Positions 36,519 through 45,825 of a stretch of DNA of 64,000 nt are shown here, piece after piece. The stretch is from NCBI RefSeq assembly GCF_015330165.1, contig NZ_JADDXT010000002.1:1362504-1426503 (forward strand). The letters are read 5' to 3'. Source of the stretch: Zobellia roscoffensis. Lineage in GTDB: Bacteria; Bacteroidota; Bacteroidia; Flavobacteriales; Flavobacteriaceae. Made by a program: the position numbers and the translations under genes. How positions within the stretch are numbered: the first letter of the stretch is position 1; each line of letters opens with the position of its first letter. The notes below the pieces were generated by a model. That model saw only the letters and a list, made by a program, of their open reading frames with translations. It did no database searches and had not been told where the DNA came from.

Positions 36519-36540
36519 ATAAATACCAAACGGTATTTAT
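36519..36540. repeat. Perfect inverted repeat downstream of tatA
   Basis: ATAAATACC and GGTATTTAT, 9 bp each, are separated by AAAC. It lies 10 bp after the tatA terminator. It may be a second hairpin terminator or a protein-binding dyad; nothing further decides this. Confidence 0.45.
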
Positions 36541-36813
36541 TGTTTATCGAAGATATCGCGCATCTCATTCTTCTCGAATTTCTAGAATTTACCCTGTTTA
36601 AAATGCTCACATCAATTTAAAGAGCATTCACTTCTCAAAACAAGGTTTTCACAACAAAAATCAGTAGATACGTAACCTTCACCCGAAATTTACGTTATCA
36701 AAAGATAGTATTAAGGTAAAACACAACGCTGTCATACCATGCTACAAGTAAATTTCTATAAAAAACACCAGCCAAATTTTAAAAATCTCTAGATTTTTTA
36801 AACACCCAAAATC

Positions 36814-39429
36814 ATGAAAAAACTAATAACCGCATTTATTTTTCTTCTGTCTTTTGCCTGTTTTGCCCAAGACTTTGAGAATCTTGATTCAGAAGAAATA
36901 GTAACTTCGACCGAGCCAGAAACGGAAACGGTCAATTTTACGCCAGTTGACTCTGAAACGTTTTCTATAACAGAAACCTTTGAAGAGGCTGCAGATAGGT
37001 ATGAGATTCCACACAGAACATTTAGTGGTCTTTCTGGTACTGAAAATGGTTATTACATCATTTCAGGTGTTTTTAGTAAAGACAAAACTTTAAACAAAAC
37101 ACTTAAGAAATTACGTAAGAAAGGTTTTGAGTCTGCTGGATATATTCTAAATCCGGAAAACGACCTTAATTATGTGTATCTGGCTTATTACCCATTTGGT
37201 CTTGAAGCTGTAGATGCTTGCGCTTCTAATTTAGATGGTAACTACGCAAAAGATAAGTGGATTCTTGAAATAGAAAATAGTGTTGCAATAGGAGGTGACG
37301 GTGTTGATTTTAATGATGAGGCCGAGTCTATTGAGAATGGTATTGTAGCTATGGAAACCATTACTGAATCTTCAGATTTTTCAGAACTAGAAAAAACCAA
37401 CGAAATTCAAAAAACAGAAGCAGATGTAGCCTCTATTATTAATTCTGAAGACGAAATTCTTGATCCTATTGATACTGATGTTACTGAAGTAGAAACGCCA
37501 ATTAATACCATTTCAGAAACATCCAATAAGACTAAACTTCTACAACGTGCCGATCATTACTTTGATAAAATGTGGTATGCCGAGGCTGCTGACCTTTACG
37601 AGCAAGCCTTGGAGAAAGGTGGTAAAAACCGTTCCAAAGAAGTTATTCAAAAAACTGCGGATGCTTACTATTTTAACACAAATATGGAAAAAGCATATGA
37701 GTGGTATAATGTACTTTACGAAAACTATGGTAAAGAAATGTCTTCGGAAAACATTTTCAAGTATGCACATTCTTTAAAAGGTACAGGAAAATATGCTAGA
37801 TCAAAACGTCTTATGCGCCTTTATAGTAAAAAAATGAAAGATGCTCCTGCCAGTGAATTATCTAATAACCTTCAAGCAAACGAAAGTACATTGGATAACA
37901 TCCTTAATTCTAAAAAAGATTTTGAAATAAAGAACTTAGCGGTCAACACAGAGTATTCTGATTTTTCTCCAATGTTCTTAGATTCTAATCAAGTAGTTTT
38001 TTCTTCGGCTAAGGACTCATCATTTTTTAGTACCAGACGGTATAAATGGAACGACCAACCTTATTTGGATTTATATGTAGCTAAAATTAATGAAGAGTCT
38101 AATGACCTAAAAGATGCTCTTAAATTCTCTAAAAAAATAAACACAAAATATCATGAAGCTTCGGTAACCTTTTCACCGGATAACAGTACCATGTATTTTA
38201 CACGTAACAATTACGGAAAGAAATTAAAGAGAGACAATAATGGTGTAAACCACTTAAAAATTTACAAGTCTACGAAAATAGATACAGAATGGACAGAAGC
38301 AGAAGAAGTGTCTTTTAATAGTGATAACTATTCTACGGGTCACCCAGCTCTAAGCCCTGACGGAAAACAACTTTATTTTGTTTCAGACATGCCAGGTAGT
38401 TTAGGTAAGACCGATATTTTTGTAGTAGATATTCTAGAAGACGGTAGTTTCTCCGAAGCTAGGAACTTAGGGCCAACCATTAATACGGAACAACGTGAAA
38501 TGTTCCCATTCTTTAACGGAACCAAACTTTATTTTTCATCTGACGGATTTACTGGCCTAGGTGGTCTAGACGTTTATGAAAGTGCTTATGACGAAGAAGA
38601 AGGGTTTGCGGAAGTTAAAAACTTAGGTCAGCCAGTTAATAGTAATAAAGATGATTTCTCTTATATCGTAAACGAAGAAAACCAACAAGGTTATTTCGCT
38701 TCTAATAGAGAAGGGGGTAAGGGAGATGATGATATCTATTCTTTTAAGCGATTAATTCTAGAAGAAGTTCCTGAAAACAATAATGCCATTGCAGGTTTTG
38801 TAACCGAAATGGTAACAGGAGATGTAATGCCTCAAGCATTAGTACAGCTTTTGGATGAAAATGGTATCAAACTTAAAGAAATGGTAACCGAAGACGACGG
38901 AAGCTTTATTTTTGAAGACCTAAACGACTCAACACAATACACTTTAAAAACGGTACAGCCTAAATTCGTAGATAATGAAAGGTTAGTAGAAACTACAGTA
39001 AATGATACAACAAAAGTAGATATAGCTATGAAGCGTCTTGAAGAAATGATTGCTGTTGAAGATGGCATCAAGAAAATCAAGACTGAAATGATTTACTTTA
39101 ACTTTGATAAATCTCAAATAAGACCTGATGCCTCCAAAGAATTGGATAAGTTGGTTAGCGTAATGAAAGAATACCCATCTATGGTTATTAAAATTGAATC
39201 TCATACAGATTCACGTGGTAGCAAAGTTTATAACGAATACCTCTCGGATAAAAGAGCGAAGTCTACAAGAGACTATATCATTTCTCAAGGTATTGACTCC
39301 AACCGTATAGAAAGTGCCACTGGTTACGGAGAGAACAGACTGCTTAATGATTGTGATGGATCATCACCTTGTTCGGAAGCAGACCACGTGCTAAACAGAA
39401 GGTCAGAATTTATTATACTAAACATGTAA
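36814..39429 (+). CDS. OmpA family protein with SPOR-like, TPR, PD40 and carboxypeptidase-regulatory-like domains
   Basis: Envelope protein of 871 residues with a signal peptide (MKKLITAFIFLLSFACFAQ). In order it has a SPOR-like segment (about 75-155, starting GTENGYYIISGVFSKDK), an acidic linker and helical TPR-like repeats (about 239-335). PD40/WD40-like propeller blades follow (about 380-650; LSPDGKQLYFVSD and KTDIFVVD are typical), then a carboxypeptidase-regulatory-like domain (GFVTEMVTGDVMPQALVQL), and a C-terminal OmpA domain with NFDKSQIRPDA, ESHTDSRGS and NRRSEF for peptidoglycan binding. The layout is that of PorE-like proteins linked to type IX secretion and gliding. It is monocistronic, with its own terminator, and no PorP/SprF gene adjoins it. 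Confidence 0.9.
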   Translation: MKKLITAFIFLLSFACFAQDFENLDSEEIVTSTEPETETVNFTPVDSETFSITETFEEAADRYEIPHRTFSGLSGTENGYYIISGVFSKDKTLNKTLKKLRKKGFESAGYILNPENDLNYVYLAYYPFGLEAVDACASNLDGNYAKDKWILEIENSVAIGGDGVDFNDEAESIENGIVAMETITESSDFSELEKTNEIQKTEADVASIINSEDEILDPIDTDVTEVETPINTISETSNKTKLLQRADHYFDKMWYAEAADLYEQALEKGGKNRSKEVIQKTADAYYFNTNMEKAYEWYNVLYENYGKEMSSENIFKYAHSLKGTGKYARSKRLMRLYSKKMKDAPASELSNNLQANESTLDNILNSKKDFEIKNLAVNTEYSDFSPMFLDSNQVVFSSAKDSSFFSTRRYKWNDQPYLDLYVAKINEESNDLKDALKFSKKINTKYHEASVTFSPDNSTMYFTRNNYGKKLKRDNNGVNHLKIYKSTKIDTEWTEAEEVSFNSDNYSTGHPALSPDGKQLYFVSDMPGSLGKTDIFVVDILEDGSFSEARNLGPTINTEQREMFPFFNGTKLYFSSDGFTGLGGLDVYESAYDEEEGFAEVKNLGQPVNSNKDDFSYIVNEENQQGYFASNREGGKGDDDIYSFKRLILEEVPENNNAIAGFVTEMVTGDVMPQALVQLLDENGIKLKEMVTEDDGSFIFEDLNDSTQYTLKTVQPKFVDNERLVETTVNDTTKVDIAMKRLEEMIAVEDGIKKIKTEMIYFNFDKSQIRPDASKELDKLVSVMKEYPSMVIKIESHTDSRGSKVYNEYLSDKRAKSTRDYIISQGIDSNRIESATGYGENRLLNDCDGSSPCSEADHVLNRRSEFIILNM

Positions 39430-39779
39430 AAACCATAAATCCCATATCTAAAACCGCTGCCCATTACGCAGCGGTTTTTTTATGCTTAAAAATTCTGACA
39501 TCTACCAAGAAGAAGAAGCACATTAAAATAACTTACATTTTCATATTTAATGTTCTCCTACACAAAGTAAGATATATTGGTGTATGAAAAATCAATAAAC
39601 CGGTGTCACCAAAAAATAAATTTGAAAGTCAAAAATGGTTATTCATCCCGTAAAGAAACTGTTTATCCTCTATTTCAAATAAGCTACTAACACACCTTAA
39701 TATCCTGCCTCTTCATCTATTTTATGTGTAACATAGGCAATTACATCTCAACTTTGTAACGAATCTCATAATTGATGTT
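39430..39779. other. Intergenic region upstream of the DUF6747 gene
   Basis: About 350 bp containing the terminator of the OmpA-like gene at its start. The remainder is A+T rich with no convincing gene in either strand and no full promoter consensus. It presumably carries the promoter of the small DUF6747 gene. Confidence 0.4.
39450..39481 (+). terminator. Intrinsic terminator after the OmpA-like gene
   Basis: Arms AAAACCGCTGC (39450-39460) and GCAGCGGTTTT (39468-39478) are perfect, with a 7-base loop and further T residues to 39481. It is 20 bp after the stop codon. Confidence 0.9.
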
Positions 39780-39950
39780 ATGCGAAAATTATTAATTTTC
39801 AAGGAAATTTATGTAGAGGCTTTTAGAGACTGGACTTTTAAAATGCTCACCAAGTATTTTAAAGTATACTCGTGGTTTTGTTTTGCTTTATTGATGGTTG
39901 CTGTATATGCACTTATTTACAGGCTCTCTACGGGCTTTGTATTCGCTTAA
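39780..39950 (+). CDS. DUF6747-like small membrane protein (56 aa)
   Basis: Short gene read directly from the DNA. The product begins MRKLLIFKEIYVEAFRDWTF, has a membrane helix (about residues 31-48, SWFCFALLMVAVYALIYR) and ends STGFVFA. This matches from memory the small Bacteroidota family DUF6747, whose function is unknown. Support comes from the coding-like composition, the family resemblance and a good terminator 20 bp after the stop. The protein is likely an inner-membrane single-pass protein with the amphipathic N-terminus in the cytoplasm. Confidence 0.72.
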   Translation: MRKLLIFKEIYVEAFRDWTFKMLTKYFKVYSWFCFALLMVAVYALIYRLSTGFVFA

Positions 39951-39970
39951 ACAAAACAGGTGTAAAATAG

Positions 39971-40000
39971 AAACGCCTGTCTTATAAAGACGGGCGTTTT
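39971..40000 (+). terminator. Terminator after the DUF6747 gene
   Basis: Arms 39971-39983 (AAACGCCTGTCTT) and 39987-39999 (AAGACGGGCGTTT) pair with one G-U; the T-run is short (TTTT). It sits between two convergent genes and may also serve the DUF4837 gene on the other strand, since the left side begins with AAA. Confidence 0.75.
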
Positions 40001-40028
40001 CATTAAGTCGACAATTAAAAACTCGAAG

Positions 40029-41024
40029 CTATTTTGCTAAACTTTCTATTTTTAAGGTCTTTAATATGGCCTCTAATTCAAAAAGGTCATTTCTCTTTTG
40101 CGTAGCAGGAGCAAAGACAAAACCTTCAAGAACCAATTTTCTATTGTTTACCTTATCGTTTAGAATATAGGTCAAAAACGGCCCGGCCATTGGGTAATTT
40201 TTAATATCCCAAAGCCCTCTTACTTCAACCCCTTTTAAGCCAGCTATCTCTACAGGATATACGTAAGGAGCAAATGCTGGCTCCGTACGCATGTGGGTTA
40301 TTTTACCGGTAACATCCGGTCCAGGAATATATTTAGCCCCAATAGAGTCCCGCATAGCCACTATATCCTTCACCAAGGTAGAATCACTATCAAAACTGTT
40401 AGCAGGCATCTCATATACAACAATATTAGCTGTGCCCTTTTGTATTTCACGGTCAATCCATACAAAATTGTCTTCTTGCTTACCTACTTTGTAGATTGAG
40501 GGTATTTTTAATTTGACACCAAACTTATCCTGTAACTCAGTTTCTTTGTTTAATGAACGATTAAAGCGCTTTTGGGCCGCTTCGATCTCCATATCTTTAA
40601 AAGCAGCAATAATTTCATCTGCTTCAGCGTCAATATTTTCAATGACCTCTGCTTTAGTTGTGCCTTTAATAACCCCAACACGTTGTGGAGAAGCATACAT
40701 GTCACTTTTTATATGCGCCAGATTCAATGAATCTTCCACTACATAAAGAATAGAGCGCGTATTTCTAACGGAACCCGTAAAAAATTTAGGTGCTATTTGA
40801 TCTATGGTAAACAGAGGCTCATCCATAGGCATACCAACTACAGGGGCTGCAAAATGACTTCTGATACTATCGCCCACGTTACCTTTCCATAATTCGTTAT
40901 CAATCACAACAACCATAGAGTTTATGGCTCCAACTGAGGTAGGAAGGTAGTTTTGATTCTTGCCGTCTTTACAGGATAAAAGTGCTAAGGAAAAGAGTAA
41001 AAATAGTGTTCCAGCTTGTTTCAT
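40029..41024 (-). CDS. DUF4837 family lipoprotein
   Basis: A 331-residue lipoprotein with signal MKQAGTLFLLFSLALLSC (lipobox LLSC, Cys18). The mature part has YLPTSVGAINSMVVVID and IDQIAPKFFTGSVRNTRSIL, typical of the Bacteroidota family DUF4837, whose function is unknown. It lies 12 bp after the lytic transglycosylase gene on the same strand, so a cell-envelope role is likely from context. No enzymatic motif can be seen. Confidence 0.88.
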   Translation of the reverse strand: MKQAGTLFLLFSLALLSCKDGKNQNYLPTSVGAINSMVVVIDNELWKGNVGDSIRSHFAAPVVGMPMDEPLFTIDQIAPKFFTGSVRNTRSILYVVEDSLNLAHIKSDMYASPQRVGVIKGTTKAEVIENIDAEADEIIAAFKDMEIEAAQKRFNRSLNKETELQDKFGVKLKIPSIYKVGKQEDNFVWIDREIQKGTANIVVYEMPANSFDSDSTLVKDIVAMRDSIGAKYIPGPDVTGKITHMRTEPAFAPYVYPVEIAGLKGVEVRGLWDIKNYPMAGPFLTYILNDKVNNRKLVLEGFVFAPATQKRNDLFELEAILKTLKIESLAK

Positions 41025-41036
41025 TTTGGTATAGGT

Positions 41037-42680
41037 TTACGATGAACATTCGCACAATTTCAATTTTGTGCCCGGTTTTAGATTCTTACCACTAATACCG
41101 TTCCATTGTCGTAAATTTTCAACAGAAATTCCTGGATATTTTTTTGAGATGGTCCAAAGTGAGTCTCCACTGCGCACTGTGTGGGTCTTTGTGCCTGGAG
41201 GAAAACTCTTTGAAGAAGTTGATGTTTTTGTTGAAACAACTGCTGCACTAGGCATTTTTCTTGGAAAAATTGTAAGTCGTTGCCCAATTCTAAGGTTATT
41301 ACTGCGTAAGCCATTCCATTGTTTTAGCTGGCTTACACCAACTCCATAGCGTTCCGCTATTTTGCCCAGAAAATCTCCGCTACGAACTTTGTAACGAATA
41401 CGGTTCTGTTCCGCCTCCTTTACCATTTGTGGCAGCGGGCTCTCTTCGCTATCCATTTCCTTTTTAATGTGGGCATAAATGGCATCTTCATTATGAACAA
41501 AGCTTCCCATAGCGTATTTAGGTAAACGTAACGCATGTGTTTTCCCTTCAACAAAAGGAATAACATCTAATTTATAAGAAGGGTTCAATACCTTTAATTC
41601 CTCCTTACTAACACCAGTTAACTCAGAAATTTGGTCAAACGTTATGATGCTTTTTATGTGTACTGTATCCGTTTCAAAATAAGCTCGTTCTATTTTTTTT
41701 CCTTTTATTCCATGCTCTTCAGCATATTCAAAAAGATACATGGTAGCCAAAAATGCAGGAACATACCCCGCAGTTTCTCTAGGCAAGTACCGGCGTAAGT
41801 TCCAATAATTTTTGTGCCCACCAGATCTCCTAATAGCCTTGTTTACATTGCCAGGACCAGAATTATAAGCCGCAAGGGCCAAATCCCAATCGCCATAAAT
41901 GTCATAAAGTTTAGAAAGAAATTGGCAAGCTGCCGTGGTTGCTTTTATAGGATCACGACGATCATCTACATAACTAGACACGTCCAATTGATACTGCTTA
42001 CCAGTGCCGTACATAAACTGCCATAGCCCGGTTGCTCCAACACGAGAACGGGCTCGTGGATTCAATGCAGATTCTACAATAGAAAGATATTTCATTTCTA
42101 ATGGAATATTGTAATTATCTAATTCCTGCTCAAACAGCGGAAAATAGAATTGGCTCACGGTCAACATACGCTCCATCAAATCTCTTTTTCTAAAAAGAAA
42201 TGATTTGATCACATTCTCTAAAGAGGGATTGTAAGCTATGTTAAACGGTGTTTTTTGGTTCAACCTTTCCAAACGTGCTTTAAGCGTGTCCGTTGGAAGA
42301 GAAGTAGGGTAGGTCTTATCGTAATCTAAATGCTCTACTTCACGAAACATTTCATCAGATAGCGATGCGTTTGCATAAAGTTCCTTCATCCAAAGGCTAT
42401 CATATTTAGCGGCTTCAGGTAAATCCCGAAGCTTAAAAGACAAGTCTAAACTATCCTTTTTGAGGCCGATAGGACTATCGTTAATTTCAGTACTATCAAG
42501 AGCCATTTGCTCCATCTGCTCAATGCCGTTCAAATCCATTGCCAATGTATCTGCGACAATCTCATCTGTTGGATTTTGAGAACCCACAACAGAATCCCGT
42601 TCCTGCTCTTGGGCTACCAAAGGCATGGCCAAAACAAGACTTGAAAATATTATAAAAAAACGCTTTCTGTTTTTTACCAT
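41037..42680 (-). CDS. Membrane-bound lytic murein transglycosylase with LysM domains (MltD-like)
   Basis: Peptidoglycan-cleaving lytic transglycosylase, 547 residues, with an N-terminal signal peptide (ending LVAQEQ). After a 130-residue acidic linker comes the SLT domain. IPLEMKYLSIVESALNPRAR contains the catalytic Glu (VES), RVGATGLWQFMYGTG and LALAAYNSGPGNVNKAIR are standard motifs. A bridging segment follows, then two LysM repeats, one starting YKVRSGDFLGKIAERYG and one THTVRSGDSLWTISKKYP, for glycan binding. It is upstream of the DUF4837 gene by 12 bp and probably forms an operon with it. Confidence 0.94.
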   Translation of the reverse strand: MVKNRKRFFIIFSSLVLAMPLVAQEQERDSVVGSQNPTDEIVADTLAMDLNGIEQMEQMALDSTEINDSPIGLKKDSLDLSFKLRDLPEAAKYDSLWMKELYANASLSDEMFREVEHLDYDKTYPTSLPTDTLKARLERLNQKTPFNIAYNPSLENVIKSFLFRKRDLMERMLTVSQFYFPLFEQELDNYNIPLEMKYLSIVESALNPRARSRVGATGLWQFMYGTGKQYQLDVSSYVDDRRDPIKATTAACQFLSKLYDIYGDWDLALAAYNSGPGNVNKAIRRSGGHKNYWNLRRYLPRETAGYVPAFLATMYLFEYAEEHGIKGKKIERAYFETDTVHIKSIITFDQISELTGVSKEELKVLNPSYKLDVIPFVEGKTHALRLPKYAMGSFVHNEDAIYAHIKKEMDSEESPLPQMVKEAEQNRIRYKVRSGDFLGKIAERYGVGVSQLKQWNGLRSNNLRIGQRLTIFPRKMPSAAVVSTKTSTSSKSFPPGTKTHTVRSGDSLWTISKKYPGISVENLRQWNGISGKNLKPGTKLKLCECSS

Positions 42681-42824
42681 TGAAAGTGCATATATAGCGG
42701 TGCCAATTGCTTTGATTAGTATAGGGTTACAGCTAACTGTAACCCTTCTAAAATCGTACTTTTTTCTGAAAAAATAAAATTTTTATACAACTAAACGTGT
42801 GCCCGTTTACCGATAACGCCTTTG

Positions 42825-44015
42825 TTAGCCGATTATTGCAGCAATACCAGGCAGGGTTTTTCCCTCTAAGCTTTCTAACATAGCGCCACCTCCAGTAGAA
42901 ACATAACTTACCTTATCATCAAAACCGAACTGCTTAACGGCAGCAACGGAATCACCACCTCCTACAAGTGAAAAAGCACCGCCTTGCGTAGCCTCATCAA
43001 TATAATTACCTAAAGCGATAGTTCCTTTTGCGAAGCTCTCCATTTCAAAAACACCAATAGGACCGTTCCAAAGAATGGTTTTTGACTTTAAGATTACCTC
43101 TTTAAAGTTCTCCAAAGTTTTTGGACCTGCGTCCAAACCTTGCCATCCGTCAGGTATTTTGGTTACGTCTACAATTTGTGTGTTTGCATCGTTTGCAAAA
43201 TCATCTGCGGCCAATACATCAACAGGAATATGAACTTCCACGTTCTTTTCTTTGGCTTGTTTTAGGATGTCCATTGCCAAGTCCATTTTATCATCCTCAC
43301 AGATAGAATCGCCTACTTGACCGCCCTGTGCTTTTACAAAAGTATATGTCATACCACCGCCAACAATTAGGTGATCTACTTTATCCAGTATATTTTCGAT
43401 AATAGTAATTTTGGAAGAAACTTTCGCTCCTCCTAAAATTGCTAAAACTGGCTTTTCACCCGTTTGCATTACCTTATCAATTGCTTCAATTTCTTTGGCT
43501 AACAAAAATCCGAAACATTTTTTATCAGTAAAAAACTTTGCCACAATAGTGGTTGAGGCATGAGCTCTGTGCGCAGTACCAAAGGCGTCATTAATATAAA
43601 TATCACCTAATTTAGAAAGTTGTTCGGCAAAACCTTCATCCCCTTTTTCTTCTTCCGCGTGAAACCTTAAGTTTTCCAACAATAGTATTTCTCCTGGCTT
43701 AAGATCAGCTGCTGCTTTTTCGGCTACATCACCTACGCAATCAGCAACAAATTTTACGGTAACACCAATAACGTCTGAAACTTTGTTAGCAATATGCTGC
43801 AAAGATAGATCGGCATTTTTTTGTCCCTTTGGTCTTCCCAAATGGCTCATTAAAATGGCGCTACCACCATCTTCTAGCACTTTTATAATTGTTGGTTTTG
43901 CCGCTTCTATACGGGTAGCATCGGCAACATTGAAATCCTCATCCAAAGGAACGTTGAAATCAACGCGAATGAGGGCTTTCTTATTTTCAAAATTAAAGTC
44001 GTTTACAGTTTTCAT
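42825..44015 (-). CDS. pgk: Phosphoglycerate kinase
   Basis: Glycolytic enzyme that transfers phosphate from 1,3-bisphosphoglycerate to ADP. It has 396 residues, standard. [18 protein letters not shown] is the signature, HLGRPKG the substrate-binding motif, [14 protein letters not shown] and [16 protein letters not shown] are nucleotide-domain motifs, and [16 protein letters not shown] closes it. There are no insertions or missing residues. It is a single-gene unit with a promoter -7 match upstream and is divergent from holB. Confidence 0.98.
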   Translation of the reverse strand: MKTVNDFNFENKKALIRVDFNVPLDEDFNVADATRIEAAKPTIIKVLEDGGSAILMSHLGRPKGQKNADLSLQHIANKVSDVIGVTVKFVADCVGDVAEKAAADLKPGEILLLENLRFHAEEEKGDEGFAEQLSKLGDIYINDAFGTAHRAHASTTIVAKFFTDKKCFGFLLAKEIEAIDKVMQTGEKPVLAILGGAKVSSKITIIENILDKVDHLIVGGGMTYTFVKAQGGQVGDSICEDDKMDLAMDILKQAKEKNVEVHIPVDVLAADDFANDANTQIVDVTKIPDGWQGLDAGPKTLENFKEVILKSKTILWNGPIGVFEMESFAKGTIALGNYIDEATQGGAFSLVGGGDSVAAVKQFGFDDKVSYVSTGGGAMLESLEGKTLPGIAAIIG

Positions 44016-44037
44016 GTTATGCGGTTTTAGAGAGCCG

Positions 44038-44045
44038 CAAATGTA
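44038..44045 (-). promoter_or_regulatory. Candidate -7 element for pgk
   Basis: TACATTTG on the minus strand fits TANNTTTG, 22 bases before the pgk ATG. No exact TTTG lies at the -33 distance. Confidence 0.4.
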
Positions 44046-44119
44046 ATAAAAAGGATGGTAGACTGGTAACCGAAAACCAATAGACTCTATATATTAACCA
44101 TATTTATGATGTTGACACC

Positions 44120-44152
44120 TTTGGATCGTATCTATTAAAAAAGTTATCTTTG
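44120..44152 (+). promoter_or_regulatory. Bacteroidota-type promoter of the delta' gene
   Basis: TTTG (44120-44123), a 21-base spacer and TATCTTTG (44145-44152) match the sigma-ABfr-type consensus (-33 TTTG, -7 TANNTTTG). The ATG lies only 4 bases after the -7 box, so transcription would begin at or next to the start codon. Confidence 0.65.
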
Positions 44153-44156
44153 AGCC

Positions 44157-45308
44157 ATGCTGTTCAACGACATTTTAGGGCTATCACATATTAAGACTCA
44201 TTTGGCAACTAGTGCCAACGCAGGTAGAATTCCGCACGCACAGTTATTTGTAGGACCAGAGGGCTCTGGAACCTTGCCTATGGCTATTGCTTATGCGCAA
44301 TATGTTATTTGCGGCAACAGTGGGGGAGAGAACAACGGAGAAAACCAAAGTTGCAATCTTAAATTTGGTGCGCTTTCTCATCCGGATATGCATTTTGCTT
44401 TTCCCGTTTCCAACTCTGACAAGGTAAAAAGCCATGCGGTCAGTAATCACTATATGGAAGAATGGCGAAAATTTGTAAAAGAACAACCCTACGGAAATCT
44501 TTTTGACTGGTACCGTTTAATAGGTATTGAAAAAAAACAAGGTCAGATTGGTGTTGATGAAGCTCAGGATGTTGTTAAGAAACTAGTTTTAAAATCATAC
44601 GAAGGGGGACATAAAGTAATGTTGATTTGGATGGCCGAAAAAATGAATACTGCGGCTGCCAACAAGCTTTTAAAACTAATTGAAGAGCCCCCTAATAAAA
44701 CCGTCTTTATTCTCATTACCGAAGACGAGGAACAAATTATACAGACCATACGTTCTCGCTGCCAAGTTTTACATTTTCCCCCTCTTGCGGAAGAAGCTAT
44801 GGCCAATGCCCTAATAGAAAAAGGAGCGCTAAGAGAGGAAGCCCTTCGTATAGCTCATGAAGCTAACGGAAATTTTAACAAGGCGCTAGATTTACTGAAC
44901 GAAGATTCTGAAGACCTAATTTTTGAAAAATGGTTTGTACAATGGGTTCGTAGTGCTTTTAAGGCTAAAGGAAACAAAAGTGCTATCCAAGACCTTATTA
45001 TGTGGAGTGAAGAAGTGGCTAAAACTGGTCGTGAGACTCAAAAGAAGTTTTTACACTACTGCATAACCGTAATGCGCCAAGCTATGCTCATTAATTTTAA
45101 TGCGAAGGACCTTGCTTTTATGCGCATTCATACTGATGGTTTTAGCCTAGACAAATTTGCTCCTTTTATTCATGAAAACAACATTCTAACTATTGTAAAA
45201 GAACTTGAGGATGCTATTTACCATATTGAACGAAACGGAAATTCTAAAATTATACTTACAGACCTTTCCATAAAGCTAACGCGCTTGTTGCATAGAAAAG
45301 CAGCATAA
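44157..45308 (+). CDS. holB: DNA polymerase III subunit delta'
   Basis: Clamp-loader component of the replicative polymerase, 383 residues, from the AAA+ fold. The start MLFNDILGLSHIKTHLA is the Bacteroidota delta' N-terminus. RIPHAQLFVGPEGSGTL is the P-loop region but lacks the Lys of Walker A, as expected for delta', which does not hydrolyse ATP. KVMLIWMAEKMNTAAANKLL and LIEEPPNKTVFILIT are the Walker B and sensor region, and QTIRSRCQVLHFPPL the SRC motif. It diverges from pgk, and a short DoxX-like gene follows 63 bp downstream. The promoter places the transcript start close to the ATG. Confidence 0.95.
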   Translation: MLFNDILGLSHIKTHLATSANAGRIPHAQLFVGPEGSGTLPMAIAYAQYVICGNSGGENNGENQSCNLKFGALSHPDMHFAFPVSNSDKVKSHAVSNHYMEEWRKFVKEQPYGNLFDWYRLIGIEKKQGQIGVDEAQDVVKKLVLKSYEGGHKVMLIWMAEKMNTAAANKLLKLIEEPPNKTVFILITEDEEQIIQTIRSRCQVLHFPPLAEEAMANALIEKGALREEALRIAHEANGNFNKALDLLNEDSEDLIFEKWFVQWVRSAFKAKGNKSAIQDLIMWSEEVAKTGRETQKKFLHYCITVMRQAMLINFNAKDLAFMRIHTDGFSLDKFAPFIHENNILTIVKELEDAIYHIERNGNSKIILTDLSIKLTRLLHRKAA

Positions 45309-45371
45309 GCTATGCTACACTATAGATTTTTTTTGCTAACTTAATTGCACCAACTGCAAAACCCAAAGTCT

Positions 45372-45770
45372 ATGGACACATTTCTCCACTATGCTACCGA
45401 AATTTTAATCCTATTTTTTTTAATAATTGTTTTTGTTCAAAGTAGTATTGACAAAGTGTTTGACTGGAAAGGCAATCTTTCTTGGTTAAAAGAACACTTT
45501 GCCGGGACTCCATTAGAAAACTTAGTTCCGCTTCTATTGAGCACGTTAGTTCTAATAGAGATGGCATCCGGCATTTTATGTGCTGTAGGTCTATATCAAA
45601 TATTAATACTAGGAGAAAGTAGCATTGCACTTTACGGCAGTATACTTTCCTGCATTTCTTTACTAATGCTAATGTTTGGCCAAAGAATGGCAAAAGATTA
45701 TGAAGGTGCAAAAACCATTGCTGTCTATTTCATGCCCGCTATATTCCTAGTGTATATACTTCAAAAGTAA
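45372..45770 (+). CDS. DoxX-like small membrane protein
   Basis: Inner-membrane protein of 132 residues with four hydrophobic segments. FLIIVFVQSSIDKVFDWKG and FAGTPLENLVPLLLSTLV resemble DoxX-type proteins, and the segment order fits the family. The ATG at 45372 (MDTFLHYATEI) is chosen; an upstream frame extends nine residues without similarity. The function is uncertain: family members are implicated in redox or membrane maintenance in some bacteria. It is probably read through from holB and ends at a strong terminator. Confidence 0.72.
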   Translation: MDTFLHYATEILILFFLIIVFVQSSIDKVFDWKGNLSWLKEHFAGTPLENLVPLLLSTLVLIEMASGILCAVGLYQILILGESSIALYGSILSCISLLMLMFGQRMAKDYEGAKTIAVYFMPAIFLVYILQK

Positions 45771-45807
45771 AAAAAGGGTCTGTTGATTAATCAACAGACC
45801 CTTTTTT
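45770..45807. terminator. Strong two-way terminator between convergent genes
   Basis: A 19-bp perfect inverted repeat, 45770-45788 and 45789-45807, with no true loop base pair between (the centre reads GATTAATC), has A-run on one side and T-run on the other. It can stop the DoxX-like transcript and the convergent OmpH transcript. The first arm begins at the last base of the DoxX stop codon. Confidence 0.92.
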
Positions 45808-45825
45808 AAATAACAAGAAGCTATG

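Larger units (their letters stand above)
36453..36813. other. Intergenic region between tatA and the OmpA-like gene
   Basis: About 360 bp with no plausible gene. It holds the tatA terminator, a second inverted repeat at 36519-36540, and the leader of the OmpA-like gene. The leader includes an 8-bp-arm palindrome AAAAATCT-CT-AGATTTTT at 36781-36798, 15 bases before the ATG, which would form a hairpin in the 5' untranslated RNA. No clear TTTG/TANNTTTG pair was found. Confidence 0.5.
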
